DNA of 50,749 bases from Aphanothece sp. CMT-3BRIN-NPC111 (GTDB lineage: Bacteria > Cyanobacteriota > Cyanobacteriia > Cyanobacteriales > JAHHGU01), in contig JAHHGU010000037.1 of the NCBI GenBank assembly GCA_019359765.1, positions 1 to 50,749 of the forward strand, in the 5' to 3' direction. The position numbers and the translations under genes are program-made. Shown here one piece after another: positions 27,280 through 35,818 of the stretch. Each line of letters begins with the position of its first letter. The first letter of the stretch is position 1. The notes beneath the pieces were generated by a model, which did not search any database, was not told the origin of the DNA, and was given only the letters and a program-made list of their open reading frames with translations.

Positions 27280-28146
27280 ATGAGTAATGAAAACCATAAC
27301 GTAGATGAACATGATGCTAACCGCGACCCGATTACGGGTGAACCAGGCGCTCATCCAGTTGGCACGGGTATCGGTGCTGCTGGTGCCGGTGCTATCGGTG
27401 CAGCAATTGGCGGTGTAGTTGGTGGTCCGATTGGAGCCGTAGTTGGCTCTGTAATTGGCTCCGTTGCTGGTGGTTTGGCTGGTAAAGGTGCGGCTGAAGC
27501 TATTAACCCCACCGAAGAAGAGGATTACTGGCGTCAGAACCACGCTACTCGCCCCTATGTCGAGCCAGATAGGACTTATGATGACTATCACCCGGCCTAC
27601 CGTACCGGATATGAGGGCTTTACCCGTCACGCCGAGACTGGTAAGAGCTTTGAAGAGGTAGAGCCTGAGCTACAAAGTGAATATGAAAGGAACTACGCTG
27701 GTTCCGCCTTGCCTTGGGAAAAGGCTAAACAGGCATCAAAAGATGCGTGGGTCAAACTGTATGAGGAACGGCTAGTTGCGAACAAGCAACGTGTGAAGAC
27801 AGGTGAGGTTTCTATTGGCAAGCACGTTGAAACTCAAACAGCACATGTTTCAGTTCCCGTTGAGAAAGAAAGAATAGTGGTTGAGCGCATCACCCCAACC
27901 GATGCGGGCACTGCTGTTGCTCCTGGCACGGTTAACTTTGGCGGCGGAGAAGTCGCACGCATGGAAGTATACGAAGAGAAGGCTGATATTAGCAAGCAAG
28001 CCGTTGTGCGTGAGGAAGTTAACGTTCGCAAAGAAGTACAACATGAGACTGTTCAAGCTGAAGAACAGGTACGTCGGGAAGAGTTAGACGTTGATACTCA
28101 GGGTCGCTCAGTTGTTGATCGCTCTAATCCCAACAGACCTCTTTAA
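27280..28146 (+). CDS. DUF2382 (YsnF/AvaK-type) stress protein with glycine zipper
   Basis: 288 residues. Residues ~25-75 form a Gly/Ala zipper (GTGIGAAGAGAIGAAIGGVV onward) likely to insert in or associate with membranes. A middle acidic/aromatic part (DYWRQNHATRPYVEPDRTYDDYHPAYR) resembles stress and desiccation proteins. Residues ~170-275 are a DUF2382 domain (LYEERLVANKQRVKTGEVSI, VPVEKERIVVERITP, ADISKQAVVREEVNVRKEV). The family includes AvaK, an akinete marker of Anabaena, and general-stress YsnF; molecular role unknown. The start has AAAGGAGACAAAGATT before the ATG. A long hairpin at 28194-28233 probably ends the transcript. Confidence 0.9.
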   Translation: MSNENHNVDEHDANRDPITGEPGAHPVGTGIGAAGAGAIGAAIGGVVGGPIGAVVGSVIGSVAGGLAGKGAAEAINPTEEEDYWRQNHATRPYVEPDRTYDDYHPAYRTGYEGFTRHAETGKSFEEVEPELQSEYERNYAGSALPWEKAKQASKDAWVKLYEERLVANKQRVKTGEVSIGKHVETQTAHVSVPVEKERIVVERITPTDAGTAVAPGTVNFGGGEVARMEVYEEKADISKQAVVREEVNVRKEVQHETVQAEEQVRREELDVDTQGRSVVDRSNPNRPL

Positions 28147-28193
28147 GCTGCCTGACAAAAGCGGTTTCTAGGGCTTAATAGTTAGTAGTTAGT

Positions 28194-28233
28194 AGTGAGT
28201 GGTTAGCGGATATTTTTCCGCTAACCACTCGCT
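28194..28233 (+). terminator. Long stem-loop after the DUF2382 gene
   Basis: A 17-base stem (AGTGAGTGGTTAGCGGA / TCCGCTAACCACTCGCT, one mismatch) with a TATTTT loop lies 48 bases after the stop. It has no T-run, so it may be a terminator, an RNA-stability hairpin or a repeat; the left flank holds TTAGTAG heptamers. Confidence 0.5.
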
Positions 28234-28327
28234 GTTAATGGGCTTAATAGTACTTTAGACTACGCGAATGCACTAACGCACTGTGGATATATTAGACTTA
28301 GAGACAAAGAATTACACTCTTTATTCT

Positions 28328-28492
28328 ATGTCTACTTATAACGAGGTACTGAATCAAGTTCAAAGCCTCCCCCTCAGTGACCAAATTCGATTATTAGAAC
28401 AATTAAAAAACATAGTTTATCCGCCAGTAGAAGTTGAGGGTGACGATGAGGTTATTCCGGCAAAAGAAATAGAAGAAAGCGAAGCAGCTTGA
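28328..28492 (+). CDS. Small hypothetical protein, antitoxin-like
   Basis: 54 residues from the ATG at 28328: MSTYNEVLNQVQSLPLSDQI, then RLLEQLKNIVYPPVEVEGDD and an acidic tail EVIPAKEIEESEAA. The N-terminal helical LSLSDQIRLLEQL pattern is common in small cyanobacterial proteins often found as toxin-antitoxin antitoxins. No toxin gene lies next to it: the following gene is on the other strand and unrelated. A frame extends upstream to 28283 but has no start signal. Coding probable; function unknown. Confidence 0.6.
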   Translation: MSTYNEVLNQVQSLPLSDQIRLLEQLKNIVYPPVEVEGDDEVIPAKEIEESEAA

Positions 28493-28579
28493 AGTTCTGG
28501 TATGTTGGTTCAAAAATTAGTATTTAGCCATTTTGCAAATTAAATTTGTTCTTGAATAGTAATTTTATATTTTGCAAAA

Positions 28580-28972
28580 CTAGATTGGCTTGACCATATC
28601 TCCAACTTCAGGATTATCAAAAGGCAATAAATTTTTTTGAGGCTCTACTATCTCTTCTTCTCCGAATCCATATATACCTCTTTTTTTAATTATCCTACTC
28701 TGTGATTGTCTTCGATCGGATTCTATAGTAGACATTTTTTCCTGAATATGTATCACTTCTCCTGTACCTTTGACTATTTCTAGATATCCTAAAGATTCCT
28801 CAGTATTAGGATCTTTAATTTCTTCTCCAATACTATAAACTAGCAATCTTTTGCCATTTTTTATACCATGTATTGCTCCTCTATTAATAACAATCTTATT
28901 GTCATCAATTACTTTTACGACCTTTGCAGGAAATATTTCACTTGAATTTTCTTTTTCTTTGAAGCTCTCCAT
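28580..28972 (-). CDS. Hypothetical protein with FlgT C-terminal-like domain
   Basis: 130 residues. Residues ~14-75 read as a small beta-barrel like the C-terminal domain of FlgT: FPAKVVKVIDDNKIVINRGA, IKNGKRLLVYSIGEEIKDP, TEESLGYLEIVKGTGEVIHI, then a basic stretch (ESDRRQSQSRIIKKRG) and an acidic end. In FlgT the domain binds protein partners at the flagellar base; cyanobacteria lack flagella, so the role here must differ. No signal peptide. It starts 11 bases after the end of the interrupted membrane-protein gene, so the two were probably co-transcribed and may act together. A+T content is higher than in neighbouring genes. Confidence 0.7.
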   Translation of the reverse strand: MESFKEKENSSEIFPAKVVKVIDDNKIVINRGAIHGIKNGKRLLVYSIGEEIKDPNTEESLGYLEIVKGTGEVIHIQEKMSTIESDRRQSQSRIIKKRGIYGFGEEEIVEPQKNLLPFDNPEVGDMVKPI

Positions 28973-28983
28973 ACATATCCTCT

Positions 28984-29598
28984 CTAAGTAATTGGGTATA
29001 TTTGCATAATAATATCTCTATTGACATTTGGTTTTACTAAAGTTCTCTTCAATAGCTCAGGATTATTTATCAAGTTATCCCATCTATCTTCATAACCAGT
29101 TATCGGCATCTCCATCACTGCTTGAATTATACCGTTAACCTGCACATTTAAGACTACTCCTATGCCTATTAAAATTTCAAATTCATCATTATCAATAAAG
29201 TAGAAAGATATCCATACGCCCTGTGAAAATAGATCTGATTGTTCTAGTCAACAGACGATTCGCGAATTTTGTCCTTTCCCCTCTTTTTTTGTAGAGATAA
29301 TCTTAGGAATTAAATTTTTATTGTAATTTAATTCAAGGGATTCGTATTGTTGCTGTACAGTTGTATATTTATCTTCAATTATATTGAATTTTTGAAATTG
29401 TTTAGATGCAGCATTAAAAAAAGTTAATATTAGCAATAAAGATAAAATTATGCTTACTATAAGAAATGCTATAGATATTTGTGTATTACCTGGAACTAAC
29501 CATAATAATATTGTTAATGCAACGCCTATAAAACCGAACCAAATTAGTTGGATTTCCACGAAGCTTGACCATATAAAAAGCCAAAAGCTACTTTTCAT
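28984..29598 (-). pseudogene. Two-helix membrane protein split by an in-frame TGA
   Basis: From the ATG at 29598 (GGAAG eight bases upstream) the frame encodes MKSSFWLFIWSSFVEIQLIW and a second hydrophobic helix (SIAFLIVSIILSLLLILTFF), a coiled-coil-like stretch, and then GKGQNSRIVC before TGA at 29248-29250. The same frame continues for 87 codons (LEQSDLFSQGVWISFYFIDN..., GIGVVLNVQVNGIIQAVMEM, ...DIIMQIYPIT) to TAG at 28984, with no start codon near its beginning. This reads as one ~204-residue protein with a premature stop. Family unrecognised. Truncated product of 116 residues is possible. A sequencing error or readthrough cannot be excluded. Confidence 0.72.
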
Positions 29599-29657
29599 TT
29601 TTTTTGCTTCCAAAAGTTAAGGGTTATATCAACCCTATTAAGCTTTGATATCTAGAA

Positions 29658-29684
29658 TTAGGGTGGGCATCTTGCCTACCCTAA
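29658..29684 (-). terminator. Stem-loop downstream of chlH
   Basis: An 11-base stem (TTAGGGTRGGC / GCCYACCCTAA, one G-T pair) with a five-base loop begins 12 bases after the chlH stop. It lies before the next gene on the same strand and probably ends the chlH transcript, although no long U-tract follows. Confidence 0.6.
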
Positions 29685-29695
29685 TCCAATTAAAA

Positions 29696-32600
29696 CTATT
29701 CTATTCCTTCAATCCGATCTTCAACCTCTTGGTACAACTCGCGCAACAACTCTAAGTTACTTTCGCTGGTTTCCCAATAACCACGACCATTCACTTCTAA
29801 CAAAGTGGATACAACCTTGCGGAAAGAATGGGGATTGAGATTCATCAACCGCTGACGCATCTCTTCATCCTGGATAAACGTAGTATTTGTATCTTCGTAA
29901 ATCCAGTTATCCACCGCGCCAGCAGTAGCACTCCAACCCATCGTATTTACCAGCCGCTTCGAGAGTTCCCGCACGCCTTCGTAGCCGTGATTTAACATCC
30001 CTTCGTACCATTTGGGATTCAGTAGCTTAGTCCGGGCATCCAGACGCACAGTTTCTGATAAGGTGCGGACTTGGGCATTCGCTGTTGTGGTGTCAGCGAT
30101 GTAGGAGGCTGGGCTTTTGCCATCGTCACGCAGACGGGCGACAACCTTCGTGGGGTCAGAGTCGAAGTAGTGGCTGACATCCGTGAGGCTAATCTCGGAA
30201 GAGTCGAGATTTTGGAAGGTAGCATCAGCGGTTTTTAGTGCCGATTCAAATATCTTCCGGTCTTGTTCCATCGTGCCTGGGTTATCGGCAGAGAAGGCGA
30301 AGGATTTACGAGTCAGGTACATATCCTGTAACTCAGATTCGCTTTCCCAGGTGCTGTTTTCTACCGCTAAGTTGACGTTGGAGGAATAGGAACCGGAAGC
30401 ATTGGAGAAGACGCGAGTTGCTGCTTGCCGCAGGTTGATGCCCATTTCCTCGGCCTGCTTGAGGGCGTGTTTGCGGACAAAGTTCATCTCTAGGGGTTCA
30501 TCCGCCTCAGCTGCCATCTTCACCGCTTGGTCAAGTAAGTTCATTTGGTTGATGAACAAGTCGCGGAATACACCGGAACAGTTGATCACCACGTCAATGC
30601 GGGGGCGTCCCAACTCTGATAAGGGAATCAGTTCCAACTTATTCACCCTTCCCAAAGCATCAGGTACAGGTTTGGCACCTACCATCCACATGACTTGGGC
30701 GAGGGATTCACCATAAGTCTTGATGTTGTCTGTTCCCCAAAGGACGCAGGCGATAGTTTCAGGCCATAATCCGTTATTTTCAGCCCGTTGACGTGCCAAA
30801 AGCCGATCTACAACGACTTTAGCGGATTTCACCGCTGCTTCTGTGGGAATCGATTGAGGGTCGAGGGCGTGGATATTCTTACCTGTGGGCAACACATCTG
30901 GGTTGCGGATGGGGTCGCCACCGGGTCCGGGTATGACATACTCACCTTCTAACCCTTTGAGTAAGGCACCGAGTTCGTTATCGGCAACGATTTGCTTGAG
31001 GCAAAATTCCAAATACTCAAATAGAGGCTTAATTGTTTCCGGGTCAACTTTGGGATAACCTGCTTGGTGCAATGCCTCAATCCAAGGTTCCTTCTTGCCC
31101 ATGTTGAAGAAGTTAAGCTTGGATACTTTGGAGACACGACCATCGGCGTCGGTTTGGGCTTTTACTAAAGCCGCAACGGCTTCACGGGTTGCCAGGGTGA
31201 TTTGTTGCAACAGTTCAACATCTTCTAAGTTGCCGCGATCGCTTCCTTGATACACTTCATCAATATTCCGCCCGATGCTATTGGCAATAATCCGGGGAAA
31301 ACTGATAATGTCTTCTTCGGCACGGTCAAGATTAGCTATATTGACGAGAGTTGCGATCGCTTCTTCTGCTGTCGGTGGTTTACCGATAACGTGCAACCCA
31401 CAAGGCAACAGCCGCGATTCAATCTCCATCAGCCTACGATAGACTGACCCGACAAGGTTATCCCGTTCCTCAGCCGCCATATCTTTAGCGTCGATTTCTG
31501 GCAAGGTAATATCTTTATCCAGATTCACCAACCGACACTTATCCATGATGGTGTTAACAATGGGAACACCCCGTCCAGTTTCCTTCAGGGTTTGGTAGGA
31601 ACCAATTAATTCACTTAGTTCTTTCAACCCTTTGTACAACCCGGCGTTTTCTGCTGCGGGTGTTAGGTAGCTAATCGTTGCAGCATAACTGCGACGTTTA
31701 GCGATAGTCGCTTCACTGGGATTATTCGCCGCGTAATAGTAGAGATTAGGAATTGAGCCAATTAAGTTATCTGGGTAACACTCCCCAGACATCCCCATCT
31801 GCTTCCCGGGCATGAATTCCAAAGATCCGTGCGTACCGAAGTGCAACACAGCGTCAGCTTGCCAAATGCGTTCTAGATAGGTGTAATAAGCGGCAAAGCC
31901 GTGATGAGGACTGGCAGAACGGGAGAACAGCAACCGCATGGGGTCGCCTTCGTAACCGAAAGTCGGCTGAACACCGATAAATACGTTCCCGAACTGTTTG
32001 CCGTAAATCAGCAGATTTTGCCCATCGCTGTTGAGATGTCCCGGCGGTGGCCCCCAGTTTTCTTCTAAGCGGTTTGAGTAAGGTGTCAGTTCCTCATACT
32101 CTGGCACTGACATCCGGTAGGCAACGTTAAGTTCAGGACTGCTGTACTGTGCTTGAGCATCGTGGATGACATCAAGCATTAGTTGCTCGGCTGTTGCTGG
32201 CAATCCCTGCACGTCATAGCCGTTGTTCTGAAGCGCTTTCATCACTTCATAGATCGAACCAAATACATCCAGGTAAGCCGCTGTACCAACGTTGCCTTTA
32301 TCTGGGGGAAAGCTGAAGACGGTGATAGCAACTTTTTTGTCTAATTTGGGCTTACGACGCAGAGACGCCCACTTTAAGGCGCGTTGAGACACGGCTTCGA
32401 TGCGATCTTGGAGGGCGATCGCCTTCCCAGTTGTCCCATCTCTTCCCGATAAAATAATAGGCTCAATTGCCCCATCCAGTTCTGGTATTGCTATCTGTAA
32501 AGCAACTTGAATCGGATGCAGCCCTAAATCGCTATCCTGCCACTCTTCCGTTGTTTGGAACACCAAGGGCAAGGCAACCATGTAAGGACGATTCAACCGT

Positions 32601-33688
32601 TTCAGGGATTCGATCGCCTTGGGATGATCTTGTCGGGCGGGGCCTCCCACCAGGGCAAATCCGGTCAGAGATACTACAGTATCGACGATCGCAGTTTGTC
32701 CTTTAGACAGTGGATCGTAGAAATAGGCATCTATTGGCTTGGAGAAGTCTAAACCACCTGCAAAGACGGGAATCACCCTTCCTCCCATCGCTTCCATTTC
32801 CTGCACCATCGCCACATAGTGGGCATCATCGCCAGTGACGAGGTGAGTGCGTTGTAGCACTAAGCCAATGCAAGGTGCTAAGGGATCTTTTAAATCCGCT
32901 GGAATATCTTTGCGGCTGTTGTACCAGTTCCAGTATTCCTTCACATCCTCAAACATCTGCGGTGCTAAGGGATGCCAGATACCCATATCTGGGTAAGTTA
33001 CGGGATCTTTGTATTGTAGAGACGCGCCATGGTGCGCCTCTACACCTTTGAAGACATACTTATCCGCCAACATCAGCAGGAAGTTCTCCAGGTTTTCTGA
33101 AGAACCGCCTAGCCAATATTGAAAACTGAGCATGAAGTTTCTAGCATCCTGCGCTTTGTCCATCGGTAGGTACTTTAGGACTTTAGGCAAGGTTTGCAGC
33201 AGCTTCAGCATTCCGTCTTGGAAGCCAGCGCCGGATTTCTCCTTGCGCTTACGCATAAATTGTGCTATAGCACTCTTTGATTGACCCAACTGAGCCATCG
33301 AGAAGCTGCCCATCTTGTTCAGGCGCATTACCTGCGGCATGGATGGGAAGACGACGGCGACATCAAGGCGATCGCGGTGCGGTTCTACCGCTGCTACAAC
33401 CTTGTCAGCTAAGTCTTCAATAAAAATTAGGGAAGCAATGAAAATATTGGCCTCTTCCACATCCCGCTTTAAATCCTCGTAATTTCCAGGATCGCGGAGT
33501 TCTTCAAGCAGATAGCCACTAATTTCAATTGCCATCTGGGGGTGGTTCTGGTTAATCGAGCGAACAGCGGCTGAGAGGGCACTCTGGTACTGAGGCTCTA
33601 GCACGACATAGACCACCTTAAGTAAAGACCTCCCCTGGAGGCTGTCTGGGGCAATGTGTCGAATGGTGGACTTGACGTGAGTGAACAT
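29696..33688 (-). CDS. chlH: Magnesium chelatase subunit H
   Basis: A ~1330-residue porphyrin-binding catalytic subunit that, with ChlD and ChlI, inserts Mg2+ into protoporphyrin IX, the first step specific to chlorophyll. Family features include the N-terminal VKSTIRHIAPDSLQGRSLLK, YPDMGIWHPLAPQMFEDVKE, HFGTHGSLEFMPGKQMGMSG, the CobN-like centre (YYAANNPSEATIAKRRSYA) and the C-terminal MGWSATAGAVDNWIYEDTN. I chose the ATG at 33688 (MFTHVKST, GGAG nine bases upstream) over TTG at 33718. A 28-base palindrome of the GTAGAGACG family is translated in frame near residue 225 as GVEAHHGASLQYK. The frame is intact. ChlI and ChlD genes are not in the window. Confidence 0.97.
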   Translation of the reverse strand: MFTHVKSTIRHIAPDSLQGRSLLKVVYVVLEPQYQSALSAAVRSINQNHPQMAIEISGYLLEELRDPGNYEDLKRDVEEANIFIASLIFIEDLADKVVAAVEPHRDRLDVAVVFPSMPQVMRLNKMGSFSMAQLGQSKSAIAQFMRKRKEKSGAGFQDGMLKLLQTLPKVLKYLPMDKAQDARNFMLSFQYWLGGSSENLENFLLMLADKYVFKGVEAHHGASLQYKDPVTYPDMGIWHPLAPQMFEDVKEYWNWYNSRKDIPADLKDPLAPCIGLVLQRTHLVTGDDAHYVAMVQEMEAMGGRVIPVFAGGLDFSKPIDAYFYDPLSKGQTAIVDTVVSLTGFALVGGPARQDHPKAIESLKRLNRPYMVALPLVFQTTEEWQDSDLGLHPIQVALQIAIPELDGAIEPIILSGRDGTTGKAIALQDRIEAVSQRALKWASLRRKPKLDKKVAITVFSFPPDKGNVGTAAYLDVFGSIYEVMKALQNNGYDVQGLPATAEQLMLDVIHDAQAQYSSPELNVAYRMSVPEYEELTPYSNRLEENWGPPPGHLNSDGQNLLIYGKQFGNVFIGVQPTFGYEGDPMRLLFSRSASPHHGFAAYYTYLERIWQADAVLHFGTHGSLEFMPGKQMGMSGECYPDNLIGSIPNLYYYAANNPSEATIAKRRSYAATISYLTPAAENAGLYKGLKELSELIGSYQTLKETGRGVPIVNTIMDKCRLVNLDKDITLPEIDAKDMAAEERDNLVGSVYRRLMEIESRLLPCGLHVIGKPPTAEEAIATLVNIANLDRAEEDIISFPRIIANSIGRNIDEVYQGSDRGNLEDVELLQQITLATREAVAALVKAQTDADGRVSKVSKLNFFNMGKKEPWIEALHQAGYPKVDPETIKPLFEYLEFCLKQIVADNELGALLKGLEGEYVIPGPGGDPIRNPDVLPTGKNIHALDPQSIPTEAAVKSAKVVVDRLLARQRAENNGLWPETIACVLWGTDNIKTYGESLAQVMWMVGAKPVPDALGRVNKLELIPLSELGRPRIDVVINCSGVFRDLFINQMNLLDQAVKMAAEADEPLEMNFVRKHALKQAEEMGINLRQAATRVFSNASGSYSSNVNLAVENSTWESESELQDMYLTRKSFAFSADNPGTMEQDRKIFESALKTADATFQNLDSSEISLTDVSHYFDSDPTKVVARLRDDGKSPASYIADTTTANAQVRTLSETVRLDARTKLLNPKWYEGMLNHGYEGVRELSKRLVNTMGWSATAGAVDNWIYEDTNTTFIQDEEMRQRLMNLNPHSFRKVVSTLLEVNGRGYWETSESNLELLRELYQEVEDRIEGIE
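33016..33043 (-). repeat. 28-base palindromic repeat inside chlH
   Basis: Imperfect arms GTAGAGACGCGCC and GGTGCGCCTCTAC around AT. It belongs to the same family as 23206, 45616 and 49972 but with a GCGCC/GGTGC inner arm. It is read through in frame in chlH. Confidence 0.85.
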
Positions 33689-33723
33689 GCGGTTTTGCTC
33701 CAAGGATAGCGTGTTCAAGGTAA

Positions 33724-33832
33724 GCGTTCAGCCGTCAGCCGTCAGCGGTTAGGAGGACTCAGGTGTCATCAGCCAGGAGGTTTACAGAATCTGGCTCACC
33801 GACGACTTGCTGAATGCTGAATGCTGATAGCT
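33724..33832. repeat. Heptamer repeats upstream of chlH
   Basis: Two short heptamer runs sit in the divergent chlH/LpxB-related promoter region: CAGCCGT units near 33727-33747 and GCTGAAT units near 33809-33828. No -35/-10 could be picked with confidence. Confidence 0.6.
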
Positions 33833-33993
33833 ACAAGTGACGCTTGAGTTGTTTTAGCAGAAATCGCGCTCCAGATGGGGGTTTTGGGGGTTATCTGACA
33901 CAATTTGATAAACAAATTGAGATATTTATTTGCATTTATTGACAAACTGGAAAGTATAAGGTTCAAGTTTTGTTCACTAAACTTCATCAAGCG

Positions 33994-35289
33994 ATGCAAG
34001 CGGTTGATATTTTGATTCTCTCGAATGGGCCTGGGGAGTTGGCGACTTGGGTGCGGCCAGTGGTGCGATCGCTGCGGGAACAGCTAGGAGATGACCGTTC
34101 GCAGGTACGTATCTCAGTGGTGCTATCGCCCTGTCCCAACGCTACTGGCAACGAGGTGGCGATCGCACTGGGTTACCCAGAAGTAGACCGTGTTCAGGGT
34201 TCAGAGCATTTCTTTAAGTTTTTGCTCTGGGGTAAAACAGCAGAAAACTGGGACTGGCGCGATCGCGGTGTGGTTCTCTTCCTGGGCGGGGATCAATTCT
34301 TTGCTGTTGTCATTGGCAAACGTCTGGGCTATCGCAAGATCGTCTATGCCGAGTGGGAAGCGCGTTGGCCGCAATGGATCGACCGCTTTGGCGTCATGAA
34401 ACCTGAGATTGTCACTAGTGGTCAACAAAAATATGCCCACAAATTTACAGTCGTTGGAGATTTAATGGCAGATGCCAGTGATTGGGAGCAAAGTAAAAAA
34501 AATAATTCTCAATCCAAAATCCAAAATCCAAAATCCAAAATCGAATTGATAGGATTACTGCCAGGATCTAAACCAGCAAAACTGACCCAAGGAGTGCCAC
34601 TGGGGTTAGCGATCGCAGAATACATCCACGCTGCCAGACCCCAAACTCGCTTTGTTATTTTTGTTGCTCCTACTTTGGATTTACAAGCTTTAGCACGGTT
34701 TGCCGATCCTCAACAAAATCCAGTGATTGAGTTAGTAAATGGTGCAACAGCAGAATTAATTATTCCTGATGATAGTAGTGCTAAATCGTATTTAAAAACC
34801 TCTACAGGGTTGCAAGTGGAACTTTCGACAGAGTTTCCTGCTTATGACTTGTTATCCCAGTGTCGCCTTTGTCTGACTACGATAGGAGCGAATACAGCGG
34901 AACTGGGGGCGTTAGCTGTGCCAATGATTATCTTGCTGCCTACCCAGCAACTAGATGCGATGCGATCGTGGGATGGGTTGCCAGGTTTATTGGCGAATTT
35001 GCCAGGAGTGGGTACGCCTTTGGCAAAAGCGATTAACTGGCTGGCGTGGCGACAGCTAGCAGATAAAAAATTTGCCTGGCCGAATATTTGGGCGAAAGCG
35101 CCTATTGTGCCGGAACTGGTGGGCAACCTCCAGCCGCAAGCTGTGGCTGAACTGGCTTTGGACTTTCTCAACCATCCGCAAAAACTTGAAGAGATGCGAT
35201 CGCGCCTCCGTAGCGTCAGAGGTCAAGCCGGGGCATCACAAAAGTTAGCCCAGCTTGTCTGCGAAGAAGTTATGAATTATGAAGGTTGA
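33994..35289 (+). CDS. Lipid-A-disaccharide synthase-related protein (LpxB-like)
   Basis: About 431 residues with the GT-B/LpxB-like pattern: ILILSNGPGELATWVRPVVR, SPCPNATGNE, LFLGGDQFFAVVIGKRLGY, IVYAEWEARWP, VVGDLMADA, IGLLPGSKPAKLTQGVPLGL, and TTIGANTAELGALAVPMIIL. This is the cyanobacterial related family rather than true LpxB, so the sugar donor and acceptor are uncertain; a role in cell-envelope glycolipid synthesis is inferred. I chose ATG 33994 as the homologous start; a TTG at 33970 is also possible. An AATCCAA array (34511-34542) is translated as QSKIQNPKSKI between ...DWEQSKKNN and ELIGLLPG, an in-frame insertion in a surface linker. Confidence 0.88.
   Translation: MQAVDILILSNGPGELATWVRPVVRSLREQLGDDRSQVRISVVLSPCPNATGNEVAIALGYPEVDRVQGSEHFFKFLLWGKTAENWDWRDRGVVLFLGGDQFFAVVIGKRLGYRKIVYAEWEARWPQWIDRFGVMKPEIVTSGQQKYAHKFTVVGDLMADASDWEQSKKNNSQSKIQNPKSKIELIGLLPGSKPAKLTQGVPLGLAIAEYIHAARPQTRFVIFVAPTLDLQALARFADPQQNPVIELVNGATAELIIPDDSSAKSYLKTSTGLQVELSTEFPAYDLLSQCRLCLTTIGANTAELGALAVPMIILLPTQQLDAMRSWDGLPGLLANLPGVGTPLAKAINWLAWRQLADKKFAWPNIWAKAPIVPELVGNLQPQAVAELALDFLNHPQKLEEMRSRLRSVRGQAGASQKLAQLVCEEVMNYEG
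34511..34542 (+). repeat. Heptanucleotide array inside the LpxB-related gene
   Basis: Four AATCCAA units plus AATCG, translated in frame as QSKIQNPKSKI. Its copy number and AATCGA end match those of the array before rdgB (18170). Confidence 0.92.
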
Positions 35290-35375
35290 GTGTTAAGTTG
35301 AGATTCAAACTCAAAACTCATAACTCTAGGAAGTTATGAATGTTGAATGTTGAGTTTAAGTTAAACATTCTTAAT

Positions 35376-35403
35376 TCAAAACTCAAAACTCAAAACTCAA
35401 AAC
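35376..35403 (-). repeat. Heptanucleotide array, four TCAAAAC units
   Basis: It lies between the convergent LpxB-related gene and the small FtsH-linked gene, four bases from the latter's stop. Looser AACTCAAAACTCATAACTC copies lie just after the LpxB-related stop (35305-35335). Confidence 0.88.
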
Positions 35404-35407
35404 TTTC

Positions 35408-35788
35408 TCAATACTGACCATCCCGACGCCCCAGTTCATAAATGCCACAGCTAACACAAGCTAACAAGCCCATGCTTATCGCCCAGCTGCGACCTAATCC
35501 TAATTCAACACCATAATTGCACAAGGCTCCCACTAAGAAAAATGGCACGATGCTAAATAGAGAAGCGAAAAAGGCGTTTTGTGCTTCTCTACCTTTGCGA
35601 GTTCGTTCAAACTCCTCAGCAGATGTATAAAGCGATCGCAAAGCAAAGTTAAACCATCGGTTCAATTGCTCCATCACCCAATCGCTGAGCGGTGAGAAGC
35701 CTAAATACAGAGCCAGAGACCATAAACTTGCTCCGGCGATCGCCGTGGCATCCAGTGCCAGTTTAAAGGACAAAATTTCATTCAGCAT
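35408..35788 (-). CDS. Small membrane protein downstream of ftsH
   Basis: 126 residues with four hydrophobic segments: LDATAIAGASLWSLALYLGF, then after a charged middle (NFALRSLYTSAEEFERTRKG) FFASLFSIVPFFLVGALCNY and WAISMGLLACVSCGIYELG. No known domain was recognised. It starts 30 bases after the stop of ftsH on the same strand, a close operon arrangement suggesting an accessory role with the protease or just shared expression. ATG start at 35788. Localisation: inner or thylakoid membrane. Confidence 0.78.
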   Translation of the reverse strand: MLNEILSFKLALDATAIAGASLWSLALYLGFSPLSDWVMEQLNRWFNFALRSLYTSAEEFERTRKGREAQNAFFASLFSIVPFFLVGALCNYGVELGLGRSWAISMGLLACVSCGIYELGRRDGQY

Positions 35789-35818
35789 GGAGTTTGTAGT
35801 AGTACAAAATTAGTATGT

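Noticed and set aside
28328..28492. Complete toxin-antitoxin module
   Set aside because: The small protein resembles an antitoxin, but no toxin-like gene lies on either side.
29248..29250. TGA as a selenocysteine codon
   Set aside because: No SECIS-like structure was seen right after it, and selenocysteine machinery is not typical of cyanobacteria; premature stop is simpler.
34511..35403. CRISPR array
   Set aside because: Repeat units are 7 bases, directly abutting and without spacers; these are short tandem repeats.
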